Positions 26,029 to 37,354 of a DNA stretch of 64,000 nucleotides are shown here, one piece after another. Origin of the DNA: Buddleja alternifolia (lineage: Eukaryota; Streptophyta; Magnoliopsida; Lamiales; Scrophulariaceae); NCBI GenBank assembly GCA_019426215.1, contig CM033393.1:50718645-50782644 (forward strand), in the 5' to 3' direction. A program made the translations under genes and the position numbers. How positions within the stretch are numbered: position 1 is the stretch's first letter; each line of letters starts with the position of its first letter. A model generated the notes under the pieces. The model was not told where the DNA came from and ran no database searches. It saw only the letters and a list, made by a program, of their open reading frames with translations.

Positions 26029-26660
26029 TTGCTTGCACGTTGGGGGGAATTATCCCGCACATTTTATCTCCCGACCAGTAACACCGAGACGGTAAACAAA
26101 ATCTTCCCAAAACAGTATCAGAGATTATTGAAAACAAGAATTTGTACAGAGGAAACATATTTTTGAGACGATAAAAAGGTAGAATGTTACTACTGTTCAT
26201 CATCATTTTTTATTTTTTTATTTGGTTTTTGAGCATTTTTAATGTTTTTGGATTTTCGATTTTTTAATGTTTTTGTATTTTTTGACCATGAGAGAATTAT
26301 AACATTTTTAAATTAGTAGGGAAATCCCGTCCCTAGGGGTAAACTACTCACTATGCATATTAATAAAACATAAAAACTTACAAGAAAATTGCACACAAAG
26401 AAGATATTTTATTACAAGAAAGGTGAGAGATTCTCTAGCAACCAAAAAACGTGGGTTGGAGAGTATTCAAGGGGCAATTTTTACAACTGAGGGGAGAGGT
26501 CCTTTTATAGGCCTCGGAATTGAAAAACATTACAACAAATTGAAGAAAAACTTGGCATCCACACCTGTCATTATTACACAAAGTACAAATAGTGCTTAAA
26601 CAGTAAAAAAGTACATAGGTGGCAAACTCGAATAGTAAAAGTGTACAGTAACATGCATTA
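26013..26660 (-). mobile_element. LTR remnant with tRNA-iMet primer-binding site
   Basis: On the minus strand TGGTATCAGAGC (complement of the 3' end of initiator tRNA-Met) occurs at about 26024-26013, the usual primer site of plant Copia and Gypsy elements. Just upstream the sequence ends ...GCAAGCA, compatible with an LTR 3' end. Within the presumed LTR are a TATA-like CCTATAAAAGG (about 26510-26500) and an AATAAAAT signal (about 26413-26406). The 5' LTR boundary and the target duplication were not found. No gag or pol sequence remains nearby. Confidence 0.55.
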
Positions 26661-28492
26661 TTGTAGTTGGTAGACTGAATGCTGCTGTAATGTTTTGTCT
26701 TGTTGCTGAATTATTGTTGCTTTTCCCCCAAATATGTAAATAAGTGTGGAAGAAAATTTCTACCCTCTTGGTACAAACTATTTCCCGATTGGTTAGAGTA
26801 TTCTCCTTCAAAGAATGCTGCATATTGTTTTCCATGTTTTCTTTTTGTCAAGCCGAATGCACATTTTGGGGCAAATGCGTTTATTGTTGATGGATTTCAA
26901 TCTTGGAAAACAGTGAACGATGGGAAAAATTGCAAGTTTTTAATTCATGAAGGATCTAGTCTCAATTCTTCACATATCAAAGCAGTGAAACAATGCCATG
27001 ATTTGATGAACTCATTACAACATATTGAGAGAATAGTAGACAAACAATCTTCAGAGTTAGTTGCAAAGAATCGTCTTCGACTCAAGGTTCCCGTCGATGT
27101 TACAAAGTTATGTGCATTCGAGGGTATAGCTTTCAGGGGATGCAATGAACGCCCAGATTCGCTCAATCGTGGCAATTTTCTCGAAATTATAAAGCACACG
27201 GTTTCTTACAATGATGAGGTCAATTCCATTGTTTTGGAAAATGCTCCTCAAAATGCTTCTTATACTTCGCATCCGATTCAAAAGGAGATCTTATCAATCT
27301 ATGCAAGGAAAATTCAAAATTTTAGTAGAGAAGAAATTGGTGATGTGAAGTATTGTATTATTGTTGATGAATCTCGAGATGAATCAAAAAGGGAGCAAAT
27401 GGCCATTGTTTTAAGATTTGTTGACAAAGAAGGCTTTATTCGAGAAAGGTTTTTTGAAGTAGTTCATCTGGAGGATACTAAATCTGCTACTTTGAAAAGA
27501 GAAATCTCCGCCGTTCTTTCTCGCAATAATCTTAACGTAGAAAATATTCGTGGGCAAGGGTACGATGGTGCTAGTAATATGCGAGGAGAGTGGAATGGTT
27601 TGCAAGCCTTCTTTTTGAATGAATGCCCCTATGCATATTATGTTCATTGTTTTGCGAATCGATTGCAATTAATATTACTAGCAGCTGCACAAAGTGTTAT
27701 ACCTATCGAGCATTTCTTTTCACACTTGCTTGTAGTTGTGAATTTAGTCGATTCTTCTTCCAAGCGCCATGATCAGCTTCAAATCGCTCAAGCTATTAGG
27801 ATCGTGGAATTGACCTCTACTAACGAGCTTGAAACCAGAAAGGGAAAAAATCAAATTGGCACTGTACAACGTCCAGGTGATACACGATGGGGCTCCCACT
27901 TGAGGTCTCTTCGTAGTGTACTTGGAATGTTTGAACCAATTCTTCTTATACTAAGTGAGATCATAAATGATAAAACAAGTTTATCTTCTAGAGTAACAGC
28001 TGATGGAGCTTATGACATGATGACATCATTTGAGTTTGTGTTTATCTTGCATTTTATGAGTGAGTTATTGGGGATGACATATGATCTTTGTGTAATTCTA
28101 CAATGCAAGTCTCAAGATATTTTGAATGCAATGGATGCAGTTGTGAACACAAGAGAGCTTATTCAGAAATTTAGACAGAAAGGATGGGATGAGTTGTTTG
28201 ATAAGGTGAAGACTTTTTGTGAGAAATACGAGATAGAAATCCCGAACTTGAATACACCTCGTTGATCGGGAAGAGGCCGACTTCATAAAGGAAATCCTAT
28301 TACCTTGGAACATCATTATCGAATCGATATATTCACTAGCACCATAGATTCTATATTGCAAGAGATGAATAATAGATGAATAATAGGTTTGATGAAAATG
28401 CAATAGAATTGCTCAGACTTACCTCAACTTTAGATCCGATAGATGGTTACAAATCATTCAACATCAACAATATTTGTAAACTTGTTGAGAAG

Positions 28493-30452
28493 TAGGGGTG
28501 TTCAATCGGTTCGAACCGAAATTTCGGTTTGGCAAAATCCGGAACCGAAACCGAACCGTAAGGGCCCGGTTCGGTTCTGTTTTAACCGATTGGATTTCGG
28601 TTTTATTTCGGTTAATCAATTGGTTAACCGAAATTTGGCCCAAAAAAATTAAAAAACCCACTCCAAATGTATAGGTAATGTTTGGATATGTTTTGGGCTC
28701 CTTTTGGCCCAAATTTCTGGCAAAATAACGTTTGGATCGACACATTTGGGCCAGAAAAAGGAGTTCATATTTGGTCAAAATATTCAAAATGCAGATAAAT
28801 TTTTATTCCTCTCTCCTCCTTCCACTTTCTCCCAATACAGTGTGTGTGTGTCAGAATGTTGTCTCCTTTCTCTCTCTCCCTCATCTTCGTTTCTCTCTTT
28901 TCTTCACCTCCATGTTCAGGAAATGAAACCCTTGGTATGGATGGTCCTTCACCAAAGCACACCTCCCTGGTAAACCCCCCCTTTAAATCCGGCACTCCAC
29001 GGTACACCGCCGCCTCGTCCCCTCTCCCCACCCTTGCTTATACAGAATATTTTCAATAGAAAAGGTGATTTCTTAATGTTGAGCTTAACTTTAGGATTTT
29101 ACAGAAAACTTGTAGATCTTACGGTTTTGAAGGATTCTTAGGATTTTTTACGAAATGAATTATGGGTTTGATTTGTTACTATTTTTCACAAAGTGGTTTG
29201 CGGGTTTGATTTATTCCATAATAGATACATATATACATACATACACCGTGTGTATTTTTGTACATACATAAATTACAAACCTATATATATATACACATAT
29301 ACATACAATATATACATATATATTTATCTATATAATAAATATATATAATAATTACATATATACATATATATTTTTATATATATATATACATGTATATTTA
29401 TCTATATAAATACTACTATTACTTATACTACTATATATATATATATACTACTATTACTTACATATATACATATATATTTATCTATATAATAATTATTACA
29501 ATCTCAATATTATATATACTACTATTATCTACATATATACATATATATTTGTACATATATACATATATATTTATCTATATAATAATTATTACAATCTCAA
29601 TATTATATTATAATTTTTAATTATTAACAGACAAAAACTTACATGATTTGACAGCTACAATAATTTATGTTCCCTCTGAAAACAAAACCAAACACTATCT
29701 CACCAAAAAATCACTCAAAAATCAACTCCCAAAACATAATCAAACATAATCTCATCAAAATTGCACGTGTCCCCATAAATTTTTCACCAATAATTCTCAC
29801 CAAAATATCATCCCAAAACATAACTAAACATAGCCATAGTTTTTCACTTGGCAAACAAAAAGCTCAAATTGCAAATTCAAAGTCATGCAACCAAATTAAT
29901 CAGTAATTAGTAAATTAATAAAGACAAAATCAACAAATTTATGGAGAAAATTAACCCAATTGATTTGAAAAATTGAAAAATTGAATAACTTAATTTTAAT
30001 TTTTTAGATTTGAAAAATGGAATGGGAGAGGAGAGCCGACCGAGAGAAGGAGAAGGATTGAAGAAGTCGACGACAGAGTGGCGACGGCGACGGGCAGAGT
30101 TGAAGTGAGGAGTCGGATCCGGCTGAAGCTTCACTTGCAGTTGCAGAGGCCAGAGAGGAGAGATTGAGTGAGAGTGAGTGAGTGACTGGGGTGGGTTAGG
30201 TAATTAATTTGGTTGAGTTTTGGAATTTCTTATTTTAGCCCCTAAAATTTATAAAAGTCTCACAATAGCCCCCTATATAAATATAAAATTATATATAATT
30301 TGTATATATTTTGGTTTTCGGTTCGGTTTGGTTAACCGACCATGAAAACTGAAACCGAAAACCGAACCGAAAATTTTGTTCGGTTTCGGTTTGAACCGAA
30401 AACCTCGGTTTCGGTTCGGTTCGGTCGGTTAACCAAACCGTGAACACCCCTA
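28493..30452. mobile_element. Non-autonomous hAT element, 1,960 bp, with 8-bp target duplication
   Basis: Terminal inverted repeats are TAGGGGTGTTC and GAACACCCCTA, with subterminal AACCGAAACCGAA-type repeats at both ends. It is flanked by TTGAGAAG at 28485-28492 and 30453-30460, a perfect 8-bp duplication diagnostic of hAT. The interior has no transposase: it holds a CT-rich stretch (28800-28920), a nearly pure AT/TATATACA block (29210-29610) and a segment (29672-29835) related to sequence at 38409-38595 and 41104-41290. The insertion interrupts the dimerisation end of a different hAT transposase gene. Confidence 0.93.
29210..29610. repeat. AT/TATATACA low-complexity block
   Basis: Runs of TATATACATA and TATCTATATAATAATTATTA. 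One roughly 55-bp segment ending ACAATCTCAATATTATA occurs twice, from about 29461 and 29562. Apparent short ORFs in it are repeat artefacts. Confidence 0.8.
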
Positions 30453-30884
30453 TTGAGAAGTTATATCCTTGTGATTTCAGTGATCAAGAGAAGTTGCATA
30501 TAAAGTATCAATTGGAGCTCTTTGAGTTTGATATTCAACGCAATATTCATTTGCAGAATGTATCGACACTTTCAGAGTTATGCCAAGTATTGTCAAAGAC
30601 GGGAAAGACAATGAATTATAATCTTGTAGACAGATTAATTCGCCTTATTTTGACTCTTCCGGTTTCTACTACGACAACAGAGCGTGCATTTTCAAGTATG
30701 AAAATTCAAAACGAGATTGCGTAATAAGATGGAAGATGATTTTTTGAGTAGTTCATTACTAGTCTACATTGAGAAAGAAATTGCTCAAACTTTCAATATT
30801 GACTCAATCGTGGATGAGTTCGATGTAATGAAAAAACGTCGAGCACAATTTAAAATGTCCAAGGTTATATGTAATAAATAAGTT

Positions 30885-31262
30885 AGCACTATGTTTTATT
30901 TACCCTTGGTTTTCATATTTTGGAATTTTATATTATCTTGAATTATGACTTCTTCTTTTTTGTTCACAAACAACTTTTCATTAGAATATTGATCTAAATA
31001 CAACGTTTTATGGTGTGTGTTAATATTATGTACAAAAACTAGCTTTTTCATTTGTTCTTCAATAATTAATTATCTTAATAAAAATTATCGTAATCACACC
31101 GAAAAAAATGTGTGAAAAAATAAATATTAAAATAGTTATATTTTTTACATTTCGATTTCCCCCCCCCCCCTGAGTCAGAATCCTGGCTCCGTCCCTGGCT
31201 CCAAAGTCTGGTGCATATGCTGGAGGACATTCTACACTTGTCAATGCTTTAGTTCCTTGAAA
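30885..31262. other. Right flank of the hAT transposase remnant
   Basis: AT-rich sequence with a run of C at about 31159-31170, followed by the presumed right terminus of the hAT element near 31195 (GGCTCCGTCCCTG). No gene is visible. Confidence 0.55.
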
Positions 31263-32375
31263 CTATATTCGATGATAAACTCGATTATTAGCTGGGATGA
31301 AAATACTATGATGATGTTCTTGAAACAAAAGTTGAAATCTTGTAGCTGAATCTGTATTTATCATATATCTTTGTTGATCCTTTCGACGAGTTTCAATGGC
31401 TAGTTTCATTTCTGCTGTGTCTGAAATGAGATTTATTGCTTCGTGTAATAACCAAAATGCTACTGATAGTGATGATAAACTTTTTTCATAGGCTTCATGT
31501 ATCCAATAAAATGTATGTCCCAATTGAATGTTTGCTTTTATCCAAATTGATGGTGTGGCTGTGACTTCAATTCGTAGAATATATATTCCTCTACTAAGCT
31601 GGAGGCTTACTGCGTCTGTTAGATGTCTTCCTAATTTTTTAACTTGATTTGAATCAGTAACATATAGTCTTGATACAAAACCAAAGTCTAGAAGTTGTGC
31701 GATAGTGATGAAATTGTTTTCGATCCATCCTTCTTGAAAAATTGACGTGTCGATCTGAATATTTGGCCATGAGATATACCTTGTAGTATAAAATTTTAGG
31801 GTTCTTTGCTGTCTAATAGGCTCTCCTTTCCATTGTAAAAGAGTAGTGGAAGGCAGAATTCCGCCTATTTTAGCTGTCACAATTAATTGAGCTACTTTTA
31901 ACATTTTTCTATAGAACGCTTCTTCTGCTTTTTGCCAAATCATATTCTGTAATCCTTCAGGTAGGGATGAAATCGTTTGAGTAGGGAAATGAAAAGTTCT
32001 GACTGATAGATATTGTAGGGCTTTTTGGTGTATTTCTTTTGGCACAACTCTTTGATTGGGCTTTAAAACATATTCTTGAAGGCTTTCATGTTGAATTAAA
32101 AGGTCTTGGTATAATTTGTTTAAGTTGGAGAATTTCTTTGTTACGATGTCAAGATCTTCTTCTAGTTGATCAACGTCTAGGCTTATAGGCTGCTTTTCTG
32201 ATGATAAATTCTTAGGTTTTGCATTTTCAGCATTGGGCTGAATGTAAAAATTTGGGCCTAGTAATCTCCTTGCTGCTGCTATTGCTTCGTAGAATTGCTT
32301 AAAGGGTACCATATAACCATTTGAAACTTTTTGAATGCTTTCTAGTGCCTTTTGATAATCTTCGTAGAAGTGCAT
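31263..32375 (-). CDS. Intact 370-codon ORF of unrecognised family
   Basis: One uninterrupted frame of 370 residues starting ATG at 32375 and ending TGA at 31263, in a region where every neighbouring element ORF is broken. I do not recognise it. Visible features: an N-terminal segment YKFQ-like in charge with VPFKQFYEAIAAARRLLGP; a likely coiled coil at about 70-100 (LEEDLDIVTKKFSNLNKLY); a mixed hydrophobic and aromatic middle with KIGGILPSTTLLQWKGEP; and a C-terminal helix rich in Glu, Lys and Gln. No reverse transcriptase, integrase, zinc knuckle or transposase motif is seen. Its start lies 42 bases from a hAT-like terminus at 32417 (reverse complement TAGGAGTGTACACGG). It could be the accessory ORF of a transposon or an endogenous pararetrovirus, or a captured host gene; I have no motif that decides this. 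Confidence 0.6.
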   Translation of the reverse strand: MHFYEDYQKALESIQKVSNGYMVPFKQFYEAIAAARRLLGPNFYIQPNAENAKPKNLSSEKQPISLDVDQLEEDLDIVTKKFSNLNKLYQDLLIQHESLQEYVLKPNQRVVPKEIHQKALQYLSVRTFHFPTQTISSLPEGLQNMIWQKAEEAFYRKMLKVAQLIVTAKIGGILPSTTLLQWKGEPIRQQRTLKFYTTRYISWPNIQIDTSIFQEGWIENNFITIAQLLDFGFVSRLYVTDSNQVKKLGRHLTDAVSLQLSRGIYILRIEVTATPSIWIKANIQLGHTFYWIHEAYEKSLSSLSVAFWLLHEAINLISDTAEMKLAIETRRKDQQRYMINTDSATRFQLLFQEHHHSIFIPANNRVYHRI

Positions 32376-32417
32376 TTTTTTTCTAAAACCTCCCGAACCC
32401 GACCGTGTACACTCCTA
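32376..32417 (-). repeat. hAT-like terminus next to the unknown ORF
   Basis: Read on the minus strand, the sequence starts TAGGAGTGTACACGGTCGGG, resembling plant hAT MITE ends that start TAGGRGTGT. The matching other end was not found, so the element is incomplete or its partner has diverged. Confidence 0.45.
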
Positions 32418-33880
32418 CTCAATACAATACAATACTCAACTCATACCTACGACGGGCATTGACACGGTTCTTTGCGTGGTTATACACAGTAGTCATGGCA
32501 ATATTATGTTGCACAAAAATGCAATATTCAGCTTGTTTTTCATATACCAATGTCCTAAAAGACTCGGCCCCCATGACTGAAAACACGACAGTGACCAATA
32601 ATTCAGTCACCTCGGACTTTAGTTTCATTCTGAAAAAGCACAATTCGTAATCCGGTTTTTTACAGATAGTCGTCGCACAACAACCAACTTCTCCACAAAG
32701 AGTCATCCTATTTATTAACGGAGGGCGGAGGAGGTGCTCGGGCAAGAGCAGCTGCTGATTGAATTTGGTGAATAATGGGAGAAGGGAAGTTGTTGATATA
32801 ATTTGGTGAATAATTGTGAAATGAGAGAGGAGGAACTGAAAAGTAATGGGAGAAAGAAAAGGAAGAAGCGGGATTATAGTTTTTGAATTGTTAAAAAAAA
32901 TTAAAATGAAAAGATGGGCGGGAAGTGATAAGTAATGGGATTTTGAATATTTGGCAGTAAAAAATGAAAATGAAAAAATGGGCGGGAAGTCATAATGGGC
33001 ATGTTTGAATGAAATTTAAGGATTAATCCTCAACGAATCGATATTTGATTGGTTGACATAAAAATCATTTTAAAATATTTACTTAAGTGAAATGATATGT
33101 TTATGGTAGGGGTGATTACGGTTCGGTTTTGCGGTTTTTTTTTATTAATTTCAAACTGAATTGCCAAGTGCGGTTTGGAGAAAATAAAATTTGAAACTTC
33201 ATGAATCATTAAAAAAATTATGATTACATATTATTATATAAGAGTATCATATGTTTTAAATAGGAAAAAACACTAGTATATCACTTTAAATATTTGTTTT
33301 ACACTGAGTACAAGTATAATATGTAAATATTTTACTCTCTCTATATATATAAATATATCAAATAAATTCACACTCATATATAAATGACATGTTACGTCGT
33401 AATTGTTTGTTTATTAAAATTTGTGCATTAAACTTGCAAAAGCGCAAAAGATATTGTAAAGTATATTATAAGGTTATAAAATAATAGGTAATCTTATACG
33501 CGACATTGCTATTACAAATAATTGTAATAGTTAAATAGAACAAATGTCATAAAATTACAAAATGAATAGTTTTACAAGTAAAACCTATTAAAAGTTCAAA
33601 TTAAAAAAATAAATAAGAAATATATATATAGTCATCTAGATATTACAATTCATATGATTACTATATGACACGTGAAGATGATATGATATAGTTAGTTACA
33701 ATATTGCACACCTTCACTTACTTCGGATCAACACATATTGATCCATCATAAATCGACCTATAATTAGATGAAATACAAATAATAGTAAACCACTTAATTG
33801 AAATGATATTTATATAAACCCTAACCCCTAAACCCTAACCCCTAAATCGAACCCCTAAGGCCCAAACCCCAAACCCAAAC
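32418..33880. other. Intergenic repeat debris
   Basis: No gene. A lone hAT-like end, TAGGGGTGATTACGGTTCGG, starts at 33107 without a partner. The 33200-33800 part is AT-rich. Confidence 0.5.
33817..33875. repeat. Telomere-like tract (CCCTAAA variants)
   Basis: Several adjacent AACCCTAA / CCCCTAAA units of the plant telomeric kind, degenerating to CCCAAAC. It directly precedes the 208-bp tandem array. This is a short interstitial tract, not a chromosome end. Confidence 0.75.
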
Positions 33881-33900
33881 TCGAAAGGCGAAAATCATTG

Positions 33901-34735
33901 AAACTAATAAAAATGACATGTTTTATTTTATTATAAACTCAAATTGGATCCATTCAGAACGATTTTTGATTGAAAAAATAGATGTTTATACCGATATGAT
34001 AAACATCCGGTTAATCGGTATACAAGGCATATTCGAAACAGAATTGCACATCGATACATAAACAACTGACATTCAATTGGGTGACATGGAATACTACAAT
34101 ACATTGCGAAACTAATAAAAATGACATATTTTATTTTATTATAAACTCAAATTGGATCCAATCAGAACGATTTTTTATTGAAAAAACAGACGCTTATACC
34201 GGTATGATAAACATCCGGTTAAGCGGTATACAAGGCATATTCAAAACAGAATTGCACATCGATACATAAACAACTGACATTCAATTGGGTGACATGGAAT
34301 ACTACAATACATTGCGAAACTAATAAAAATGACATGTTTTATTTTATTATAAACTCAAATTGGATCTAATCAAAACAATTTTTTATTGAAAAAACAGACG
34401 CTTATACCGATATGATAAATATCCGGTTAAGCGGTATACAAGGCATATTCGAAACAGAATTGCACATCGATACATAAACAACTGACATTCAATTGGTTGA
34501 CATGGAATACTACAATACATTGCGAAACTAATAAAAATGACATGTTTTATTTATTACATTATACTTTGAGGCAATAAAAACAATTGAAAAACACATGCTT
34601 ATACCGGTGTGATAAATATCCAGTTAAGCGGTATACAAGGCAACTGGAATCCGAATAACAATTGTACATCAATCCATCAATAAAATTAATACAAGTCCAC
34701 AATTAATGACACATGAAAAAATTGTGCAACCCCAT
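33901..34735. repeat. 208-bp tandem repeat, about four copies
   Basis: The string AAACTAATAAAAATGACAT starts at 33901, 34109, 34317 and 34525, exactly 208 bp apart each time. Each unit holds a CATCCGGTTAA...CGGTATACAAGGCATATTC segment and ends with CATTCAATTGG. The first three copies are very similar; the fourth is diverged and shortened. It lies just downstream of the 3' end of the MULE transposase remnant, so it may be that element's subterminal region. Confidence 0.92.
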
Positions 34736-34759
34736 TGTTTAGAGGGGTTTGATTAGATT

Positions 34760-37093
34760 TAGGACATTCTCGGATCTTTTGGTCTCTTTGATTTTTTTCG
34801 AACCTTCTGTCCACCAGCCTCCATTCTAACCATTTGAACTCTTCCACACCTTTTCAAGTAGTCAGGATGTACCACCTGCAATCACGTGCGCACAAGGGAT
34901 CTGGTCAATGTCGAAAACTCAGCAACTACATGTTTTATTCCAGAGGTCAACATAGAATTGATCAGAATCTAAAGTCCCCATGCGTCTGACAACATATTCA
35001 TGTGTCATCTTATTTAGTTCATCGACTCTAAAGAAACTGGCATCATGTTTCCTTGCATGCAATGTTTTTTCAACTTCTGCAGTAAGGACTTGTGATGATC
35101 CACCCTCTAATGCTTTATTGCGGTGGTTATTGAACCACCTAGATATTAACTTGACAATCTCATCCAACATAATTACCACCGGAAGAGTTCTAGCTTTAAC
35201 CAATACAACATTAATGGATTCAACTCCATTGGAAGTTAAAAAAAGCACTTGGCCCAACGGTCCTTTATAAGGAGTAATTCTCACATATACTCATGAAACT
35301 TCACACATGTAGGAGGTTGCCTTTTTGTTAGGTCATCAAAATATTTATCGAACTCTTTAACTGTATATGTTTCAGTGCAAACCATGAACTTCGACACCAT
35401 GTCACGATGTTGATTTCTTTGTTTACTGCCCCCTGCCTGAATTAATGCGAGTCCTAATATTTTGAGAGATATGACAAGAACAATATCCATGTGAAGCCCT
35501 AGGATACACTATCTCAACAAATTTTAAGATGCTTGCGTTTCTGTTTGAAATGAGGACCAGATTTTCAGAATCTGGTATGACCTCGATAAGCTTCTCCAAT
35601 AACCATTTCCAAGTTGAATCGCTTTCATTTTTCACTACAGCAAACGCAAGGGGATATTGATATTTGTTGCCATCTTGTGCAGTGCAAACTGATAACACAC
35701 CCTTCTATTTGGTCTTTAAGTGTGTGCCATCAATAACAATAACCTTCTATTTGGTCTTTAAGTGTGTGCCATCAATAACAATAACCTTCCTCAAGAACTC
35801 GAAACCTTGAATACATGCTCCTAATGCAAAAAATAAAGACACAAACTTGTTATCCGCGTCTGTAACACAGTGAGTAACTGTACCGGGATTCATCTCCTTC
35901 AACACATGTAAAAAACTCAGAATTTTAGCATAACTCTGACACGGATCAGCCATGACAATACTTAAAGCTAATGCTTTACCTCGCAAAGTTTTATGGTAAG
36001 AAACACCAATGCCATCATTTAACATAAGGTCAACTATTGTCTTTGGTGGCGTTGTATCATATTGAGATGGATAATTCTCCAATAACATCTTACAAACCAT
36101 CCTTGAGTTACTCTTTTCTCTTCCATTATCCACTGAAGGTGAGCATGTGTGGATTCTATTATGAGAGCGCAGGGTGAAAACATCTAACCCACTGGTCTTT
36201 GAAGCACGCAAACTCCAGTTTCAATCCTTGACTATACACTTAAAACAGTATGCGACATTTGTTGTCTTAACTGTCCTAAAATGGAAAGTTGCCTTAAATG
36301 AAGCAGCCACAACCAAATCGAACACCTCGGCTTTGCTTTTGAATTCATGTCCAATCGACAGATCTTTACCATCATCAAAACTGAAGGTTTCACCAATCTC
36401 AATAGGACTAGGTTCAAGATTAAGAGATGGAAGAATTGGAGTCGAGTCACATCTCTCTGAAGATGGAGCTTCTTGTTTCACAGGAGTTGGGGCAGAAGCT
36501 ATAGATATGGGCGGTGACGTCGGCTTTTCTAAAACACCACCCGGCTGACCAGGGGCAGATGTATAGTCGTTAACCAAATTTACATCAACATAAGTATCTG
36601 AATCCTCATCAACGGTTTCCGGATGGTCCATATATGGGAAGCCACCATCACCATTTTGAACAAAATCATGTTCATCATCATCAGTGCAAAAAATGTTATT
36701 TCCAACAAGAACCGTCTTTTTAATAAGCTCAACGTGAAGAACGCTTCTACATTTAGATAGCCGACATTGGTCCATAAGATAACACCTTAAATCAAAATCA
36801 TCGACTATATATATAGGGGTTAAACATTTATAGGACAAAGGGATATAACTCACTTTAATGTCATACTCCTCCCTTTTAAAAGGAGCCCTTTCAAACATAC
36901 AATCATGAAAACTGGAAATCGTTACCGTGTTAAGATCATGGCCCTCTCCTCCAATTATTGTGTTAATCAATGCAAAATTATTATTTGAAATCCATTCATA
37001 CGCTCCACCAACGTCTCCATCTTTCATCTGCCACTTACCATCATATCGATAGTACAACAAATTTTTTGACATTTTTCTACAAAACTGGAACAT
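34760..37093 (-). pseudogene. Decayed MuDR-type (MULE) transposase
   Basis: Read from 37093 downwards. The N-terminal part (37093-36221) includes an acidic linker with GGFPYMDHPETVDEDSD and the start of the MuDR domain (HEFKSKAEVFDLVVAASFKA). A TGA at about 36221 interrupts it. The frame resumes (LRASKT...) to the catalytic segment with VIVIDGTHLK, followed by a TAG; a 42-bp tandem duplication repeats both. The next piece has CTAQDGNKYQYPLAFAVVKN and HGYCSCHISQNI, then a frameshift near 35425. Another follows near 35280. The final piece carries the SWIM finger (CSC at about 34920, then CAH), with a TGA directly after CSC. The last codons, rich in Lys and Arg, stop near 34765. It encodes no functional enzyme now. 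Confidence 0.9.
35702..35785 (-). repeat. 42-bp tandem duplication at the MULE catalytic aspartate
   Basis: Positions 35702-35743 and 35744-35785 are the same 42-bp unit, read on the minus strand as the IVIDGTHLKTK segment followed by TAG. The length is a multiple of three. The nonsense codon is in both copies, so it arose before the duplication. Confidence 0.95.
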
Positions 37094-37354
37094 GAAAAAA
37101 AAAACCCCACATAATTTGTTACAACAATTTCATAATTTATTTAACTCTGAACACATTCCATTTAACATATAATACTCTTAACACATTCAATTTAACATTC
37201 CTTTCCATTTACTGGCCATGTCGGAGGTTTTTTTACATTTTAATGGGCATGTTGGAGAAATTATTTGAGAAACCCATATTATGTTGTTTTAAACAAATAA
37301 TTAGATGAAATAATGAACAAATTTACCTATTATTCTGCTCGATTGAATACCGAT

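Larger units (their letters stand above)
26700..30884 (+). pseudogene. Decayed hAT transposase (ZMYM1/TTF-zinc-finger type), split by another hAT element
   Basis: Main piece 26700-28265 (about 521 codons) plus 28266-28492 and 30453-30884. The N-terminal piece keeps a TTF-type finger remnant (RKFLPSWYKLF, YCFPCFLF) but lacks its start. The DUF4371-type catalytic core follows, with CIIVDESRDESKREQMA, GQGYDGASNMRG, YVHCFANRLQL and GDTRWGSHLRSLRS. The hAT dimerisation region lies after the insertion (LPVSTTTTERAFSSMK). Defects: a TGA at 28263-28265, an 11-bp tandem duplication at 28365-28386 that shifts the frame, insertion of 28493-30452, and another frameshift near 30718. The remaining frame ends at 30881. 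A right terminal motif, reading CAGGGACGGAGCCAGG in reverse complement, ends near 31195. The left end is missing. Confidence 0.88.

Noticed and set aside
26041..26166. Coding ORFs on both strands near 26 kb
   Set aside because: They overlap the LTR and primer-binding-site remnant and show no protein motif.
29210..29610. Open frames in the TATATACA block
   Set aside because: They encode only Tyr/Ile repeats from simple sequence.
31263..32375. Assignment of the 370-codon ORF to an endogenous caulimovirid
   Set aside because: No reverse transcriptase, movement-protein, protease or zinc-knuckle motif is visible in or beside it, so the idea stays only as one alternative.
33901..34735. CRISPR-like array
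   Set aside because: The 208-bp units are contiguous repeats without short unique spacers, and the genome is a plant's.
36174..36548. Plus-strand 124-codon ORF across the MULE
   Set aside because: It is the reverse shadow of the transposase acidic linker.
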